Part shown: positions 7,827 through 15,354 of the stretch, piece after piece
Position numbering within the stretch: the stretch's first letter is position 1
How the letters are laid out: every line of letters begins with the position of its first letter
NCBI GenBank assembly: GCA_018830285.1
Contig: JAHJSB010000055.1
Coordinates: forward strand, 186,001-250,000
Direction of reading: 5' to 3'
Origin: Alphaproteobacteria bacterium
Lineage (GTDB): Bacteria; Pseudomonadota; Alphaproteobacteria; Caulobacterales; Hyphomonadaceae
Length of the DNA stretch: 64,000 bases
Translations under genes and position numbers: made by a program
Notes under the pieces: generated by a model
The model's database searches: none
Told to the model about the DNA's origin: nothing
The model's input: only the letters and a program-made list of their open reading frames with translations

Positions 7827-9566
7827 CTATTCCGCCGCCATGGCCCGCGCAGGCGCTGCTTGTGCCCCGCGCAGCAGCCGCCCCGGCTTTGCACCGGTTG
7901 GCGTGCCATCGCGGAATGTCACCTGCCCGGCCAGGATCGTTGCCGTATAGCCACTTGCCTTCTGCATCAGGCGCCGCCCGCCAGCTGGCAGGTCATACTG
8001 GACTTCCGGCAGGTGCAGTTTCAGGTTTGTCAGGTCGATGACATTGAGGTCGGCCCGGTAGCCCGGCGCAATCAGGCCGCGATCATCGAAGCCCATCCAG
8101 CGCGCCGTTTTCTGCGTCTGGCGGTGGATCAGGAATTCCAGCGGCAGCTTCGGCCCGCGCGAGCGGTCGCGTCCCCAATGGGTCAGCATGGTCGTGGTGA
8201 AGCTGCCATCGCAGATCATGCCCACATGGGCCCCGCCATCGGACAGGCCAGGCAGGGAAACCGGGCTCTCCATCATGGCGCGGATCGGCTCGAGGCTGCC
8301 TTGCGAATAGTTCAGGAAGGGCAGGTAGAGCATGCCGTGCCCGCCGCGTTCCAGCATCAAGTCGAGGGCGGCCTCTTCATTGCTGACGCTGCGTCCGGCC
8401 GCGATAGCCTCGATCGTGCGTTCCGGGCCGGGCTCATAGTCGACAGGGTCGGACAGCTGGAACATCTTGCCGAAACTGCGCAGCATAACTTTCAGGAACG
8501 GGTTGTCGGTCACCGGTTCATCGGCGAGCAGCCGCGCGCGGAAATCCCGATCATTAAGGCGGCGCACCTTTTCATCGAATGTCAGGTCCGTGATTTCCCT
8601 GAATACAGGATGCGCACTGAATATGTTGAGTGTGAGTTCAAGACCCAACAAGACGCCCACAGGGCGCGGAGCCACCTGGGCTGCCATCGGCAACCCGTCT
8701 TCGGCGGCCTGTTCGATAGCTCCCAGGAGCATGCGCCATCCTTCCGGCGCAACATCGGCCTGCGCCAGAGACACCGACAGTGGCCGACCCGACGCCTCGA
8801 CGATCCGGCGCAGCATCGCGGCTTCCTTTTGCGGGTCGTTGAAGTCCGACACGAATTGCAGGACGCCTCGTCCCGCCTCTGCAAGGCCCATGGCGATCCC
8901 TGTCAATTCGGCTTCGCTGGCGGTCAGCGTCGGTGTCGGTTGGCCGTCGGACGTGCGGTGATTGAGTGTACGCGATGTCGAAAACCCGATCGCCCCGGCC
9001 ATGACCGCCTCTTTCGCCAGCCGCGCCATCTCGGCGATCTCGCCTGGCGTTGCGTCTTCGCGGTTGGCGCCCCGGTCGCCCATGACGAACACGCGCAATG
9101 CGGCATGGGGCAGTTGTGCGGCGATATCGACGTCGAATTCACGGTCGCCAAGGAAGTCGAGATACTCCGGAAAGCTCTCCCACGCCCAGGGCAAGCCCTC
9201 GGCCAGGACCGGAAACGGAATATCCTCGACGCCTTCCATCAGGCGGATCAGCCGGTCATGGTCCTGGCTGCGGCACGGCGCAAAGCCGACCCCGCAATTA
9301 CCCATCACGACGCTGGTAATGCCGTGCAGGGAAGATGGGCTGATTTCGCCGCCCCAGGCGGCCTGGCCGTCATAATGGGTGTGGATATCGACAAAGCCCG
9401 GCGTGACGATCTGGCCGCGTGCGTCGATCTCCTCGCGGCCCTTGCCGTTAACCTTGCCCAAGCCTGTAATTACGCCGCCATCGACGGCGACGTCCATCTC
9501 GCGCGGCGCGGCGCCGCTGCCGTCAAAGACGAGCCCGCCGCGCAGGATGATATCGTGAGTGGCCAT
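7827..9566 (-). CDS. N-acyl-D-amino-acid deacylase family amidohydrolase
   Basis: About 579 residues (585 if the upstream ATG at 9584 is used). The N terminus, DIILRGGLVFDGSGAAPREM then PGFVDIHTHYDG, is the composite beta-sandwich and HxH metal site of amidohydrolases. GITSVVMGNCGVGFAP contains the metal-bridging cysteine region of D-aminoacylases, and LSDGGAHVGM supplies the late catalytic aspartate. Metabolic enzymes of this family hydrolyse N-acyl-D-amino acids or dihydropyrimidine-like amides; the exact substrate cannot be read from sequence. There is no signal peptide, so it is cytoplasmic. It is followed by the XRE operon on the same strand and diverges from an EamA transporter. Confidence 0.85.
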   Translation of the reverse strand: MATHDIILRGGLVFDGSGAAPREMDVAVDGGVITGLGKVNGKGREEIDARGQIVTPGFVDIHTHYDGQAAWGGEISPSSLHGITSVVMGNCGVGFAPCRSQDHDRLIRLMEGVEDIPFPVLAEGLPWAWESFPEYLDFLGDREFDVDIAAQLPHAALRVFVMGDRGANREDATPGEIAEMARLAKEAVMAGAIGFSTSRTLNHRTSDGQPTPTLTASEAELTGIAMGLAEAGRGVLQFVSDFNDPQKEAAMLRRIVEASGRPLSVSLAQADVAPEGWRMLLGAIEQAAEDGLPMAAQVAPRPVGVLLGLELTLNIFSAHPVFREITDLTFDEKVRRLNDRDFRARLLADEPVTDNPFLKVMLRSFGKMFQLSDPVDYEPGPERTIEAIAAGRSVSNEEAALDLMLERGGHGMLYLPFLNYSQGSLEPIRAMMESPVSLPGLSDGGAHVGMICDGSFTTTMLTHWGRDRSRGPKLPLEFLIHRQTQKTARWMGFDDRGLIAPGYRADLNVIDLTNLKLHLPEVQYDLPAGGRRLMQKASGYTATILAGQVTFRDGTPTGAKPGRLLRGAQAAPARAMAAE

Positions 9567-9678
9567 GGCGTTCGTTTCCCTCATTTTAGCGAAGAATGAA
9601 CCTCAGGCGGCATTAGTCAAACCCTGACGCGGCGTCGGCCTTCCCGCCTGGTTCAAACCCGCGCATACACCGCCCGCC

Positions 9679-10539
9679 ATGACCAGCACAGTCCTCCCCG
9701 TCGCGATCTGCCTGATGTCCGCCATCACGTTGGCGGCATCGAACGTGCTCGTCAAACGCGGCGGCGACATCCTCACGTCCCGCATGGTATTGTCCATCGT
9801 CATGGCGCTGAGCGTCCTCCCCCTCGCGTTTTTTGTACCATTGCCGCCGCGTGAAACCCTGCCCTTTCTTGCGCTCTCGATCGCCGTGCACTGGTTCTAC
9901 CAGTTCAGTGCCGTCCGGGCACTGCATCGTGGTGACCTGTCGCTCGTCTTTCCGGTCATGCGTGGCCTTGGCCCGCTTGCGACGGCAACCATTGCCAGCC
10001 TCGTGCTGCACGAAGCGCTTTCGTTCTGGCAGGTTGCCGGCCTTGTTGCCGCGAGCGCCGCGATCATTGTCTTTGCCATGCCGACCGGTGCGACTGTCGA
10101 CGCCCGCCGCCTCGACCGGTCAGCGCTGTTCTGGTCGGTGATGACAGCATTGGGCGTCGGCCTCTACGCGGTTGCCGACGCGCGGGGCGTCCGGGAAATG
10201 CCGAATCTCCTGACCTTCATCGTCTGGTTGTTCCTGTTCGACTGGATCGGCGTGACGCTCGTCGCGCTCTGGCAGCGCCGGGGCGGCATCATGACGGCGA
10301 TCCGTCCGCAGATCCGAGGCGGCATCGTCGCGGGGGTGCTCGGATCGTTCTCATACGGCCTCGCCATTTTTGCGTACACGCTGACCGACGCGGCGATCGT
10401 GACGGCCCTGCGCGAAACGTCTGTCGTGTTCGCGGCCGGGTTCGGCGCGGTCCTGCTTCATGAAGGTTTCGGGCGGCGACGCATCATCGCGGCAGCCGTG
10501 TTGGGCTGTGGTCTCGTGCTGATGCAGGTCGGGGCGTGA
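9679..10539 (+). CDS. EamA/DMT family transporter
   Basis: A 286-residue inner-membrane protein with about ten hydrophobic segments in two repeated five-helix halves, typical of the drug/metabolite transporter superfamily. The family pattern at the end of each half is visible: PVMRGLGPLATATIASLVLHE near residue 100 and TALRETSVVFAAGFGAVLLHE near residue 250. The substrate is unknown; relatives export amino acids or metabolites. The adjacent divergent D-amino-acid deacylase may hint at amino-acid traffic, but that is speculation. Confidence 0.85.
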   Translation: MTSTVLPVAICLMSAITLAASNVLVKRGGDILTSRMVLSIVMALSVLPLAFFVPLPPRETLPFLALSIAVHWFYQFSAVRALHRGDLSLVFPVMRGLGPLATATIASLVLHEALSFWQVAGLVAASAAIIVFAMPTGATVDARRLDRSALFWSVMTALGVGLYAVADARGVREMPNLLTFIVWLFLFDWIGVTLVALWQRRGGIMTAIRPQIRGGIVAGVLGSFSYGLAIFAYTLTDAAIVTALRETSVVFAAGFGAVLLHEGFGRRRIIAAAVLGCGLVLMQVGA

Positions 10540-10618
10540 TCCCGTCTGGCGGTGCGTGTCGCTTTATGCAAGACAGTCGCAAAGCATCCAGGGGCGGCAT
10601 GGCCGCGTAAGACACCGC

Positions 10619-11257
10619 ATGACAGATACTTCAAAGACGCCGATCGACCAGAACGACTCAGTCAAAAAGGCTGGCAGTATCTGGAGCGAACTCGGCCCAA
10701 CCCTCGGCTTCATCCTGATCTACAACGTCCTGTTGCGTTTTCCGGAGGGTGACGGCCTGCTGACGAAGGATACGGCGCTCTACTGGGCAACCGGCGCTTT
10801 GATCGTGATGACGTTTGCAGTTGTTGTCCATCGGATCATCAACAGGCAGAAAATTCCGCCCTTCCTGCTCGTATCGTCTGCCCTGATCGGCAGTTTCGGT
10901 ATCGCGGGCATACTGCTCCAGTCGAAAATCTTTCTCTTCGTCAAGCCGACGATCATCAACCTCATCTATGCGAGTGTCATCTTTGGCGGTCTCGCGGTCG
11001 GACGGAATATCTGGAAAATGCTGTTCCACACCATATTCGAATTGCCTGATTTTGCATGGAAGACCTTGGCGATCCGTTGGGGATTGTTCTTCATTGCGAT
11101 GGCGATCTGGAACGAGTTCCTTTGGCGCAGTTTTACCGAAGCGACCTGGGCCAACTGGAAGCTCGGCAATATCGTCATCACTTTCCTGTTTGCGCTCGCC
11201 AACACGCCCTACACGCTCAAGCACATGACGGCGCCTGCAGAGCCGGATGACGCCTAG
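10619..11257 (+). CDS. yciB: Septation-associated inner-membrane protein YciB (IspZ)
   Basis: With the ATG at 10619 the product is 212 residues with six hydrophobic segments. The sequences FVKPTIINLIYASVIFGGL and IWNEFLWRSFTEATWANWK match the conserved YciB/IspZ signature (NEFxWR). YciB is an inner-membrane protein that influences cell-envelope and septum organisation. An upstream in-frame start at 10556 would add 21 polar residues not typical of the family. It ends tail-to-tail with a Nudix gene, the stops overlapping. Confidence 0.88.
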   Translation: MTDTSKTPIDQNDSVKKAGSIWSELGPTLGFILIYNVLLRFPEGDGLLTKDTALYWATGALIVMTFAVVVHRIINRQKIPPFLLVSSALIGSFGIAGILLQSKIFLFVKPTIINLIYASVIFGGLAVGRNIWKMLFHTIFELPDFAWKTLAIRWGLFFIAMAIWNEFLWRSFTEATWANWKLGNIVITFLFALANTPYTLKHMTAPAEPDDA

Positions 11258-11805
11258 CGCGTGAGTTTTTCTGTTCCCGGCGGATTGGTGAACGGCGGGA
11301 ACGCGTTCAGGTGCCGGGTGGCGGCAAACTGCGTCAGCGCCCAGACGACCGTCGGGAAGGCCAGCTCGGACCAGGGAATCTCTTTCCACGCGAACAGGCC
11401 AACCTCTTCGCTTTCAGGGCCTGCGGCGATGCCCGACGCAAGACTTGCCCGGAACATGACCTGAACCTGGCTGATACGCGGCACGGAATAGACTGCGAGA
11501 ACCTGTTCGATCCGGATATCGGCGCAGGCTTCTTCCTGCGCTTCCCGCCGCGCGGCGTCCTCGACGGTTTCGTTCTCTTCCATGAAACCAGCCGGCAGCG
11601 TCCAGAACCCCTTGCGCGGTTCTATTGCCCGGCGGCAGAGTAATATCTTGTCGCCGCGCGTCACCACCGAACCGGCGACGATCTTGGGATTCACATAGTC
11701 GACAAAATTGCACGTATTGCAGATCCGGCGCGTTCGATCGTCGCCATCAGGCACATCCAGCCTGAAATCAGGCGAAATGGAACCATTTGCTAAGTCATCC
11801 GTCAT
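11254..11805 (-). CDS. Nudix hydrolase with N-terminal zinc-ribbon-like motif
   Basis: The 183-residue protein has a CxxC pair (Cys29, Cys32 in RICNTCNFVDY) ahead of the Nudix domain, the NudC/YfaO-like arrangement. The Nudix box runs from Gly73 with Glu79, Arg87-Glu88 and Glu91-Glu92 all present; the usual late glycine is replaced by Cys94. The enzyme should hydrolyse a nucleoside diphosphate linked to another moiety (ADP-ribose or a dinucleotide are candidates). The start at 11805 is an ATG; the codon before it is TTG. Cytoplasmic. The target nucleotide is not determinable here. Confidence 0.88.
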   Translation of the reverse strand: MTDDLANGSISPDFRLDVPDGDDRTRRICNTCNFVDYVNPKIVAGSVVTRGDKILLCRRAIEPRKGFWTLPAGFMEENETVEDAARREAQEEACADIRIEQVLAVYSVPRISQVQVMFRASLASGIAAGPESEEVGLFAWKEIPWSELAFPTVVWALTQFAATRHLNAFPPFTNPPGTEKLTR

Positions 11806-11930
11806 CAAATCTTCAGCCTATCCCTCTTATGGAGAAAACAGTTGATCCGCACACGGGCCTCCTGCTTTAAGCACACTACCAACCCATTTCCGACGGGAAA
11901 CCGCGTAAAAACCTGAAAGTAGACAATATC

Positions 11931-12560
11931 ATGACTTCCACAACCAGTTTCAAACTCAACAAGTCGCCCAGCCACCTGTTGCACCGCGCGCAACAGATTG
12001 CTGCCAATCATTCGGCCGTCGCCCTGAAGGCTGCCGGTGTGACGCTTCGTCAGTTCTCGGTCCTCGCCGCACTGTCCGGCAATGAAGGCGTCAGCCAGTC
12101 CGACCTCGTGAATGCGACGGGCATCGATCGCTCGACGCTGGCCGACATGGTCGCCCGCATGGAAAAGGCCGGCCTCATCAAGCGTGTTGCATCCAAGGCC
12201 GATGCCCGCGCGAAATCCGTTTCGCTGATGGCCAAGGGTCGCAAGGCGCTTGAAAAAGCACAGCCTGCTGTCGACGCTGCCGACGCCGCACTGTTCGAGG
12301 CCATGCCGAAGACCAAGCAGGACGCGCTCCTATCGGGTCTCTCGAAACTCGTGGAAGATGCCGAAGCGCCCGTGGCAAAACCAGCCGCTGCGCCAAAGCC
12401 GGCGCCTGCGCCGAAAGTCGTGACCAAAGCCAAGCCGCAGCCAAAAGCGAAAGCAAAGGCCAAGCCGAAAGCCAAGGTTGCCGCCAAAGCGACGCCAGTG
12501 CCGAAGCCAGTCACCAAGGCGAAAGCCAAGGCCAAGCCGGTTAGCCGCAAAAAGAAGTAA
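11931..12560 (+). CDS. MarR-family regulator with a histone-H1-like lysine/alanine/proline tail
   Basis: Residues 1-143 form a MarR winged helix: LRQFSVLAALSGNEGVSQSD, then GIDRSTLADMVARMEKAGLI and the wing KADARAKSVSLMAKGRK. Residues 146-209 are a low-complexity basic tail of Ala, Lys and Pro in AKPK/AKAK repeats ending SRKKK, resembling the C terminus of histone H1 or AlgP/HupN-type DNA-binding proteins. The normal MarR length is about 140-160 residues, so the tail is an addition. The reading frame is uninterrupted and codon-consistent, so it is not a frameshift product. It may combine sequence-specific binding with non-specific DNA contact. Its target is unknown. Confidence 0.8.
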   Translation: MTSTTSFKLNKSPSHLLHRAQQIAANHSAVALKAAGVTLRQFSVLAALSGNEGVSQSDLVNATGIDRSTLADMVARMEKAGLIKRVASKADARAKSVSLMAKGRKALEKAQPAVDAADAALFEAMPKTKQDALLSGLSKLVEDAEAPVAKPAAAPKPAPAPKVVTKAKPQPKAKAKAKPKAKVAAKATPVPKPVTKAKAKAKPVSRKKK

Positions 12561-12570
12561 GACTTCGGGG

Positions 12571-13092
12571 TTAGTTGCGGGGCGCGTTCAGCGCCCCGCT
12601 CACCTCACGAACATCGTCCGGGCCGAGCGGCCCTGAGACATGTACCAGGATCTCGCCTTCGCTTGAGACCACGAATGTTTCCGGCACTCCGGTCAATCCA
12701 AAATCCAGTCCGCCTTGCCCGTCCGGGTCCAGCGCCACCTCGGTAAAGGGGTTGCCCATCCGGTTCAGGAAGTCTTCGCCATTTGCATCAGTATCCTTGT
12801 ACAGGACACCATAAACCCGACCGGGAAAGGCGTTTGCGAGCGCAACGAGCTGCGGATGCTCGGCCTCGCACGGCGCGCACCAGCTGGCGAACAGGTTGAC
12901 CACCACGCTCTGGTCGCCGGGTGGCGGCGCGAAAGTCAGGGCCCCGCCTTCAAGTGTCTCGAACAACCGGTCCGGTGCCACCCGCGAAATACGTTCAAAG
13001 TCGCTCTTCTTGGGGCTCAGCAGCTGGGACAGGGCCAGTACTGCAAACAGCAGCAGCGCCACCACGGGGATTGCGGCGAGCCAGCGCTTCAT
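12571..13092 (-). CDS. ccmG: Thiol:disulfide interchange protein CcmG/DsbE
   Basis: CcmG keeps apocytochrome c CXXCH cysteines reduced for haem attachment in the periplasm. The 173-residue protein has an N-terminal anchor (about residues 5-24) and a thioredoxin fold with the active site WCAPCE (Cys72, Cys75). The cis-proline loop GLTGVPETFVV is characteristic of the family. It is last in the ccmA-B-C-D-G order and its ATG overlaps the ccmD stop by four bases. Confidence 0.95.
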   Translation of the reverse strand: MKRWLAAIPVVALLLFAVLALSQLLSPKKSDFERISRVAPDRLFETLEGGALTFAPPPGDQSVVVNLFASWCAPCEAEHPQLVALANAFPGRVYGVLYKDTDANGEDFLNRMGNPFTEVALDPDGQGGLDFGLTGVPETFVVSSEGEILVHVSGPLGPDDVREVSGALNAPRN

Positions 13093-13256
13093 GACGCGTC
13101 CTCGTCGCTGACATTCATCCGTTCCAGCGCAGATTTTGCGGCACGGGCTTTCAGCACGACGCCGATCACCGCGCCGCCGATCAATACAAGGCCCAGCCCG
13201 TAGCAGGCCCAGATATAGGCAGCATTCTTGTCGAGGTGCGGCAGGAAATCCATCAT
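13089..13256 (-). CDS. ccmD: Haem exporter protein CcmD
   Basis: This 55-residue protein was found by reading the gap between ccmC and ccmG. It begins MMDFLPHLDKNAAYIWACYG, has one transmembrane helix (about residues 14-36) and ends with a charged cytoplasmic tail. That is the CcmD pattern (HxxxYIWxxYG). CcmD stabilises the CcmC-CcmE complex and releases holo-CcmE. Its ATG overlaps the ccmC stop (ATGA) and its stop overlaps the ccmG start (ATGA), so the gene is firmly embedded in the operon. Confidence 0.93.
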   Translation of the reverse strand: MMDFLPHLDKNAAYIWACYGLGLVLIGGAVIGVVLKARAAKSALERMNVSDEDAS

Positions 13257-13990
13257 GCGCCCGCCAATAGCCTGGCGCGCTGGCGCGCGGCGCGGCGCGT
13301 CCAGATTTCCGCCCGCATCAGCGTCATCACCAGCGCGCCGAAGAGCAGGGAATGGCCTAGCCCACTCATCAGAAGGGGCCAGAGATAGACAGCCGCCATT
13401 TTCGGTCCTTCAGACGTGATGACACTGGAATCCTGGTGCAGCGAGGTGAACATGTCGACCGAGAACTTGATCAGCGGCACATTCAATCCGCCCACCATGG
13501 CGAGGATCGCGCCGGCGCGGGCCGCTTTTTGCCGCGAATCCATTGCGGCGCGCAAGGCCATGTAACCGAGGAACAGGAACAGCAGGAACAGCACGCTCAT
13601 CATCCGCGCATCATCCCATTGCCACCATGTGCCCCAGGTCGGCTTGCCCCAGACAGACCCTGTGGCGAGACAAAGCGCGGTCCATGTCGCGCCGAGCGGT
13701 GCAATCGCCTTGGCGGCAATATCGGCCAGCTCGTGACGCCAGATGAACCAGGTGAAACTCGCCACCGCCATGGCCGAATAGCTCGCCATGGCCAGCCAGG
13801 CAGCGGGAACATGGATGAACATCACCCGCATGATGTCGCCGCCCTGGTACTCATCCTTGGGTACGATATACAGGCCCTGCCACAGGCCCCATCCGATCAG
13901 GACCGCGCCCAGCGCATAGAAGAGCGGCGCCAGCCAGTTCGACAGCGCCAGGAACCGGTGCGGATTTGCAAAGGCCGATAACATGCCCAT
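13253..13990 (-). CDS. ccmC: Haem exporter protein CcmC
   Basis: CcmC transfers haem to CcmE at the periplasmic face of the inner membrane. The 245-residue protein has six transmembrane segments and the tryptophan-rich signature WGTWWQWDDAR, with flanking periplasmic histidines (FIHVPAAW and SLHQDSS). The start MGMLSAFANPHRF at 13990 fits the family. The frame is open for another 430 bases upstream, but that part is antisense to ccmB and is not coding. It follows ccmB by 14 bases. Confidence 0.95.
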   Translation of the reverse strand: MGMLSAFANPHRFLALSNWLAPLFYALGAVLIGWGLWQGLYIVPKDEYQGGDIMRVMFIHVPAAWLAMASYSAMAVASFTWFIWRHELADIAAKAIAPLGATWTALCLATGSVWGKPTWGTWWQWDDARMMSVLFLLFLFLGYMALRAAMDSRQKAARAGAILAMVGGLNVPLIKFSVDMFTSLHQDSSVITSEGPKMAAVYLWPLLMSGLGHSLLFGALVMTLMRAEIWTRRAARQRARLLAGA

Positions 13991-14004
13991 CAGATAGCCT
14001 TCCC

Positions 14005-14670
14005 TCAATCCGCCGCCAAGCGCAGCGCCGCAGCCATGGCGAACGGGGCCAGCGCCAGTGAAAACAGTGTCGATGCGACCAGCAACAGGGGCGCGCTGTC
14101 GCCGCCCGCAGCACCGCTCATCGCCATCGACCCGAAAATCGCCGTCGGCACGTAAAGCGGCAGGGCGATCAGGGCAATAAGTAGTCCTCCGCGCCGCACG
14201 GTTGCTGACAGGGCGGCGCCGACCCCGCCCCAGAAGAAGAAGGCGAGCCCGCCGAGTCCGTAGATCAGCGCGCCTGACAGCAGGTCGGTCCCCGCCTCGG
14301 CCTGGAACATCAGCGCCAGGACCGGGCTCATCAGCGCCAGCGGCAACCCGGCCGTCAGCCAATGCGCGAATGTCTTGGCAGCGGCGATGGCCGAAACGGG
14401 CGCGCTGGTCTGCAGCCACAGGTCAAGGGCGCCGTCCTCGACATCGGCCTGGAAGATCCGTTCCAGCGTGACGAGGCTGGATAGCGCAAGTGATACCCAG
14501 AGAATGCCGGGGCCGACCGCGCGCAGCATGCCGGGTTCGGTTCCAATACCCAGCGGCACCAGGACGGCGGCTCCGGCAAAGAAGCCGAGCGGCAACAGGG
14601 CGCCCGCGCCGCCTGCCCAGGCTTCGCCGAGCGCTTGCCGGAAGGCGGAGAGGATCGGGGCCGGGCTCAC
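14005..14670 (-). CDS. ccmB: Haem exporter protein CcmB
   Basis: CcmB is the permease partner of the CcmA ATPase in the CcmABCD complex. The 221-residue protein has about six hydrophobic helices and the sequence RIFQADVEDGALDLWLQTSAP, a conserved cytoplasmic loop of CcmB. The length is normal. The ATG overlaps the ccmA stop by four bases. Confidence 0.94.
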   Translation of the reverse strand: MSPAPILSAFRQALGEAWAGGAGALLPLGFFAGAAVLVPLGIGTEPGMLRAVGPGILWVSLALSSLVTLERIFQADVEDGALDLWLQTSAPVSAIAAAKTFAHWLTAGLPLALMSPVLALMFQAEAGTDLLSGALIYGLGGLAFFFWGGVGAALSATVRRGGLLIALIALPLYVPTAIFGSMAMSGAAGGDSAPLLLVASTLFSLALAPFAMAAALRLAAD

Positions 14671-15269
14671 AGCACCATCTCCCGGCTCGCCGCAAAACCC
14701 GCATCCCCATGCACCGCTGCCACCACGGCACCACCCCCTTGCCGATGCCCTGCCACCATCGCAAGGACCCGGTCGCGCCCCTCGGCGTCCAGCGCCGTGA
14801 ATGGCTCGTCGAGCAGCCAGACCGGGCGTGTTTCCAGCATCAGTCGCGCCAGCGCCGCGCGCCGCCGCTGGCCCGCTGACAAGTAGCGTGCGGCGACATC
14901 GGCCGGCCGAGACAGCCCCATGTCATTGAGGATTGCGTCCACATCGGCGTCCGCACCCCAGGCCTTCGCCCAGAGTTTTAGGTGCGTGCGTGGTGTTTCG
15001 TTTGGCTTCAGGCCATCGCGGTGTCCCACCCAATGGAGGGCGGCGCCCCGGTTCACACGGCCGGCTTCCGGCCGCGTCAGCCCGGCCAGCATGCGCAGCA
15101 AAGTGGTCTTCCCAGCCCCGTTAGGCCCCCTCAGCACCATGGCCTCGCCCGGCGCCACCGTCAGTGACACCCCTTCAAACAACACCCGCTCTCCGCGCAG
15201 GATGCCCAGTCCGGACGCTGTCAAAAGCTGCACATCATCTCCCGAATAGACCCTTTGTCCCAATTGCAT
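14667..15269 (-). CDS. ccmA: Cytochrome c biogenesis ATP-binding protein CcmA
   Basis: This 200-residue ABC ATPase has the Walker A GPNGAGKT (about residues 48-55), the signature LSAGQRRRAALARL, the Walker B VWLLDEPF and a switch histidine in AAVHGDAG. CcmA hydrolyses ATP to release holo-CcmE from CcmCD. The ATG at 15269 gives a family-typical protein; the frame stays open for 49 more codons upstream, but that would enter the divergent acnA. It is the first gene of ccmABCDG. ccmE, ccmF, ccmH and ccmI are not in this window. Confidence 0.93.
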   Translation of the reverse strand: MQLGQRVYSGDDVQLLTASGLGILRGERVLFEGVSLTVAPGEAMVLRGPNGAGKTTLLRMLAGLTRPEAGRVNRGAALHWVGHRDGLKPNETPRTHLKLWAKAWGADADVDAILNDMGLSRPADVAARYLSAGQRRRAALARLMLETRPVWLLDEPFTALDAEGRDRVLAMVAGHRQGGGAVVAAVHGDAGFAASREMVL

Positions 15270-15354
15270 CAGGCCCTTAGCATCTATATGACACGAGGTA
15301 ACGCGCCGCACCGCTGCGGCACCACCTATCACTCCAAGACGCGAGGTCTCCCGC

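Noticed and set aside
7770-9599. Long open frame on the plus strand antisense to the D-aminoacylase-like gene
   Set aside because: The translation is rich in Arg, His and Gln with no motif, while the minus strand shows a complete amidohydrolase with metal ligands.
12360-12560. Frameshift explaining the lysine-rich MarR tail
   Set aside because: The frame is continuous, codon use is consistent with the rest of the gene, and the tail ends in a proper stop.
13991-14419. N-terminal extension of ccmC
   Set aside because: The extension is antisense-frame reading of ccmB; MGMLSAFANPHRF matches the normal CcmC start.
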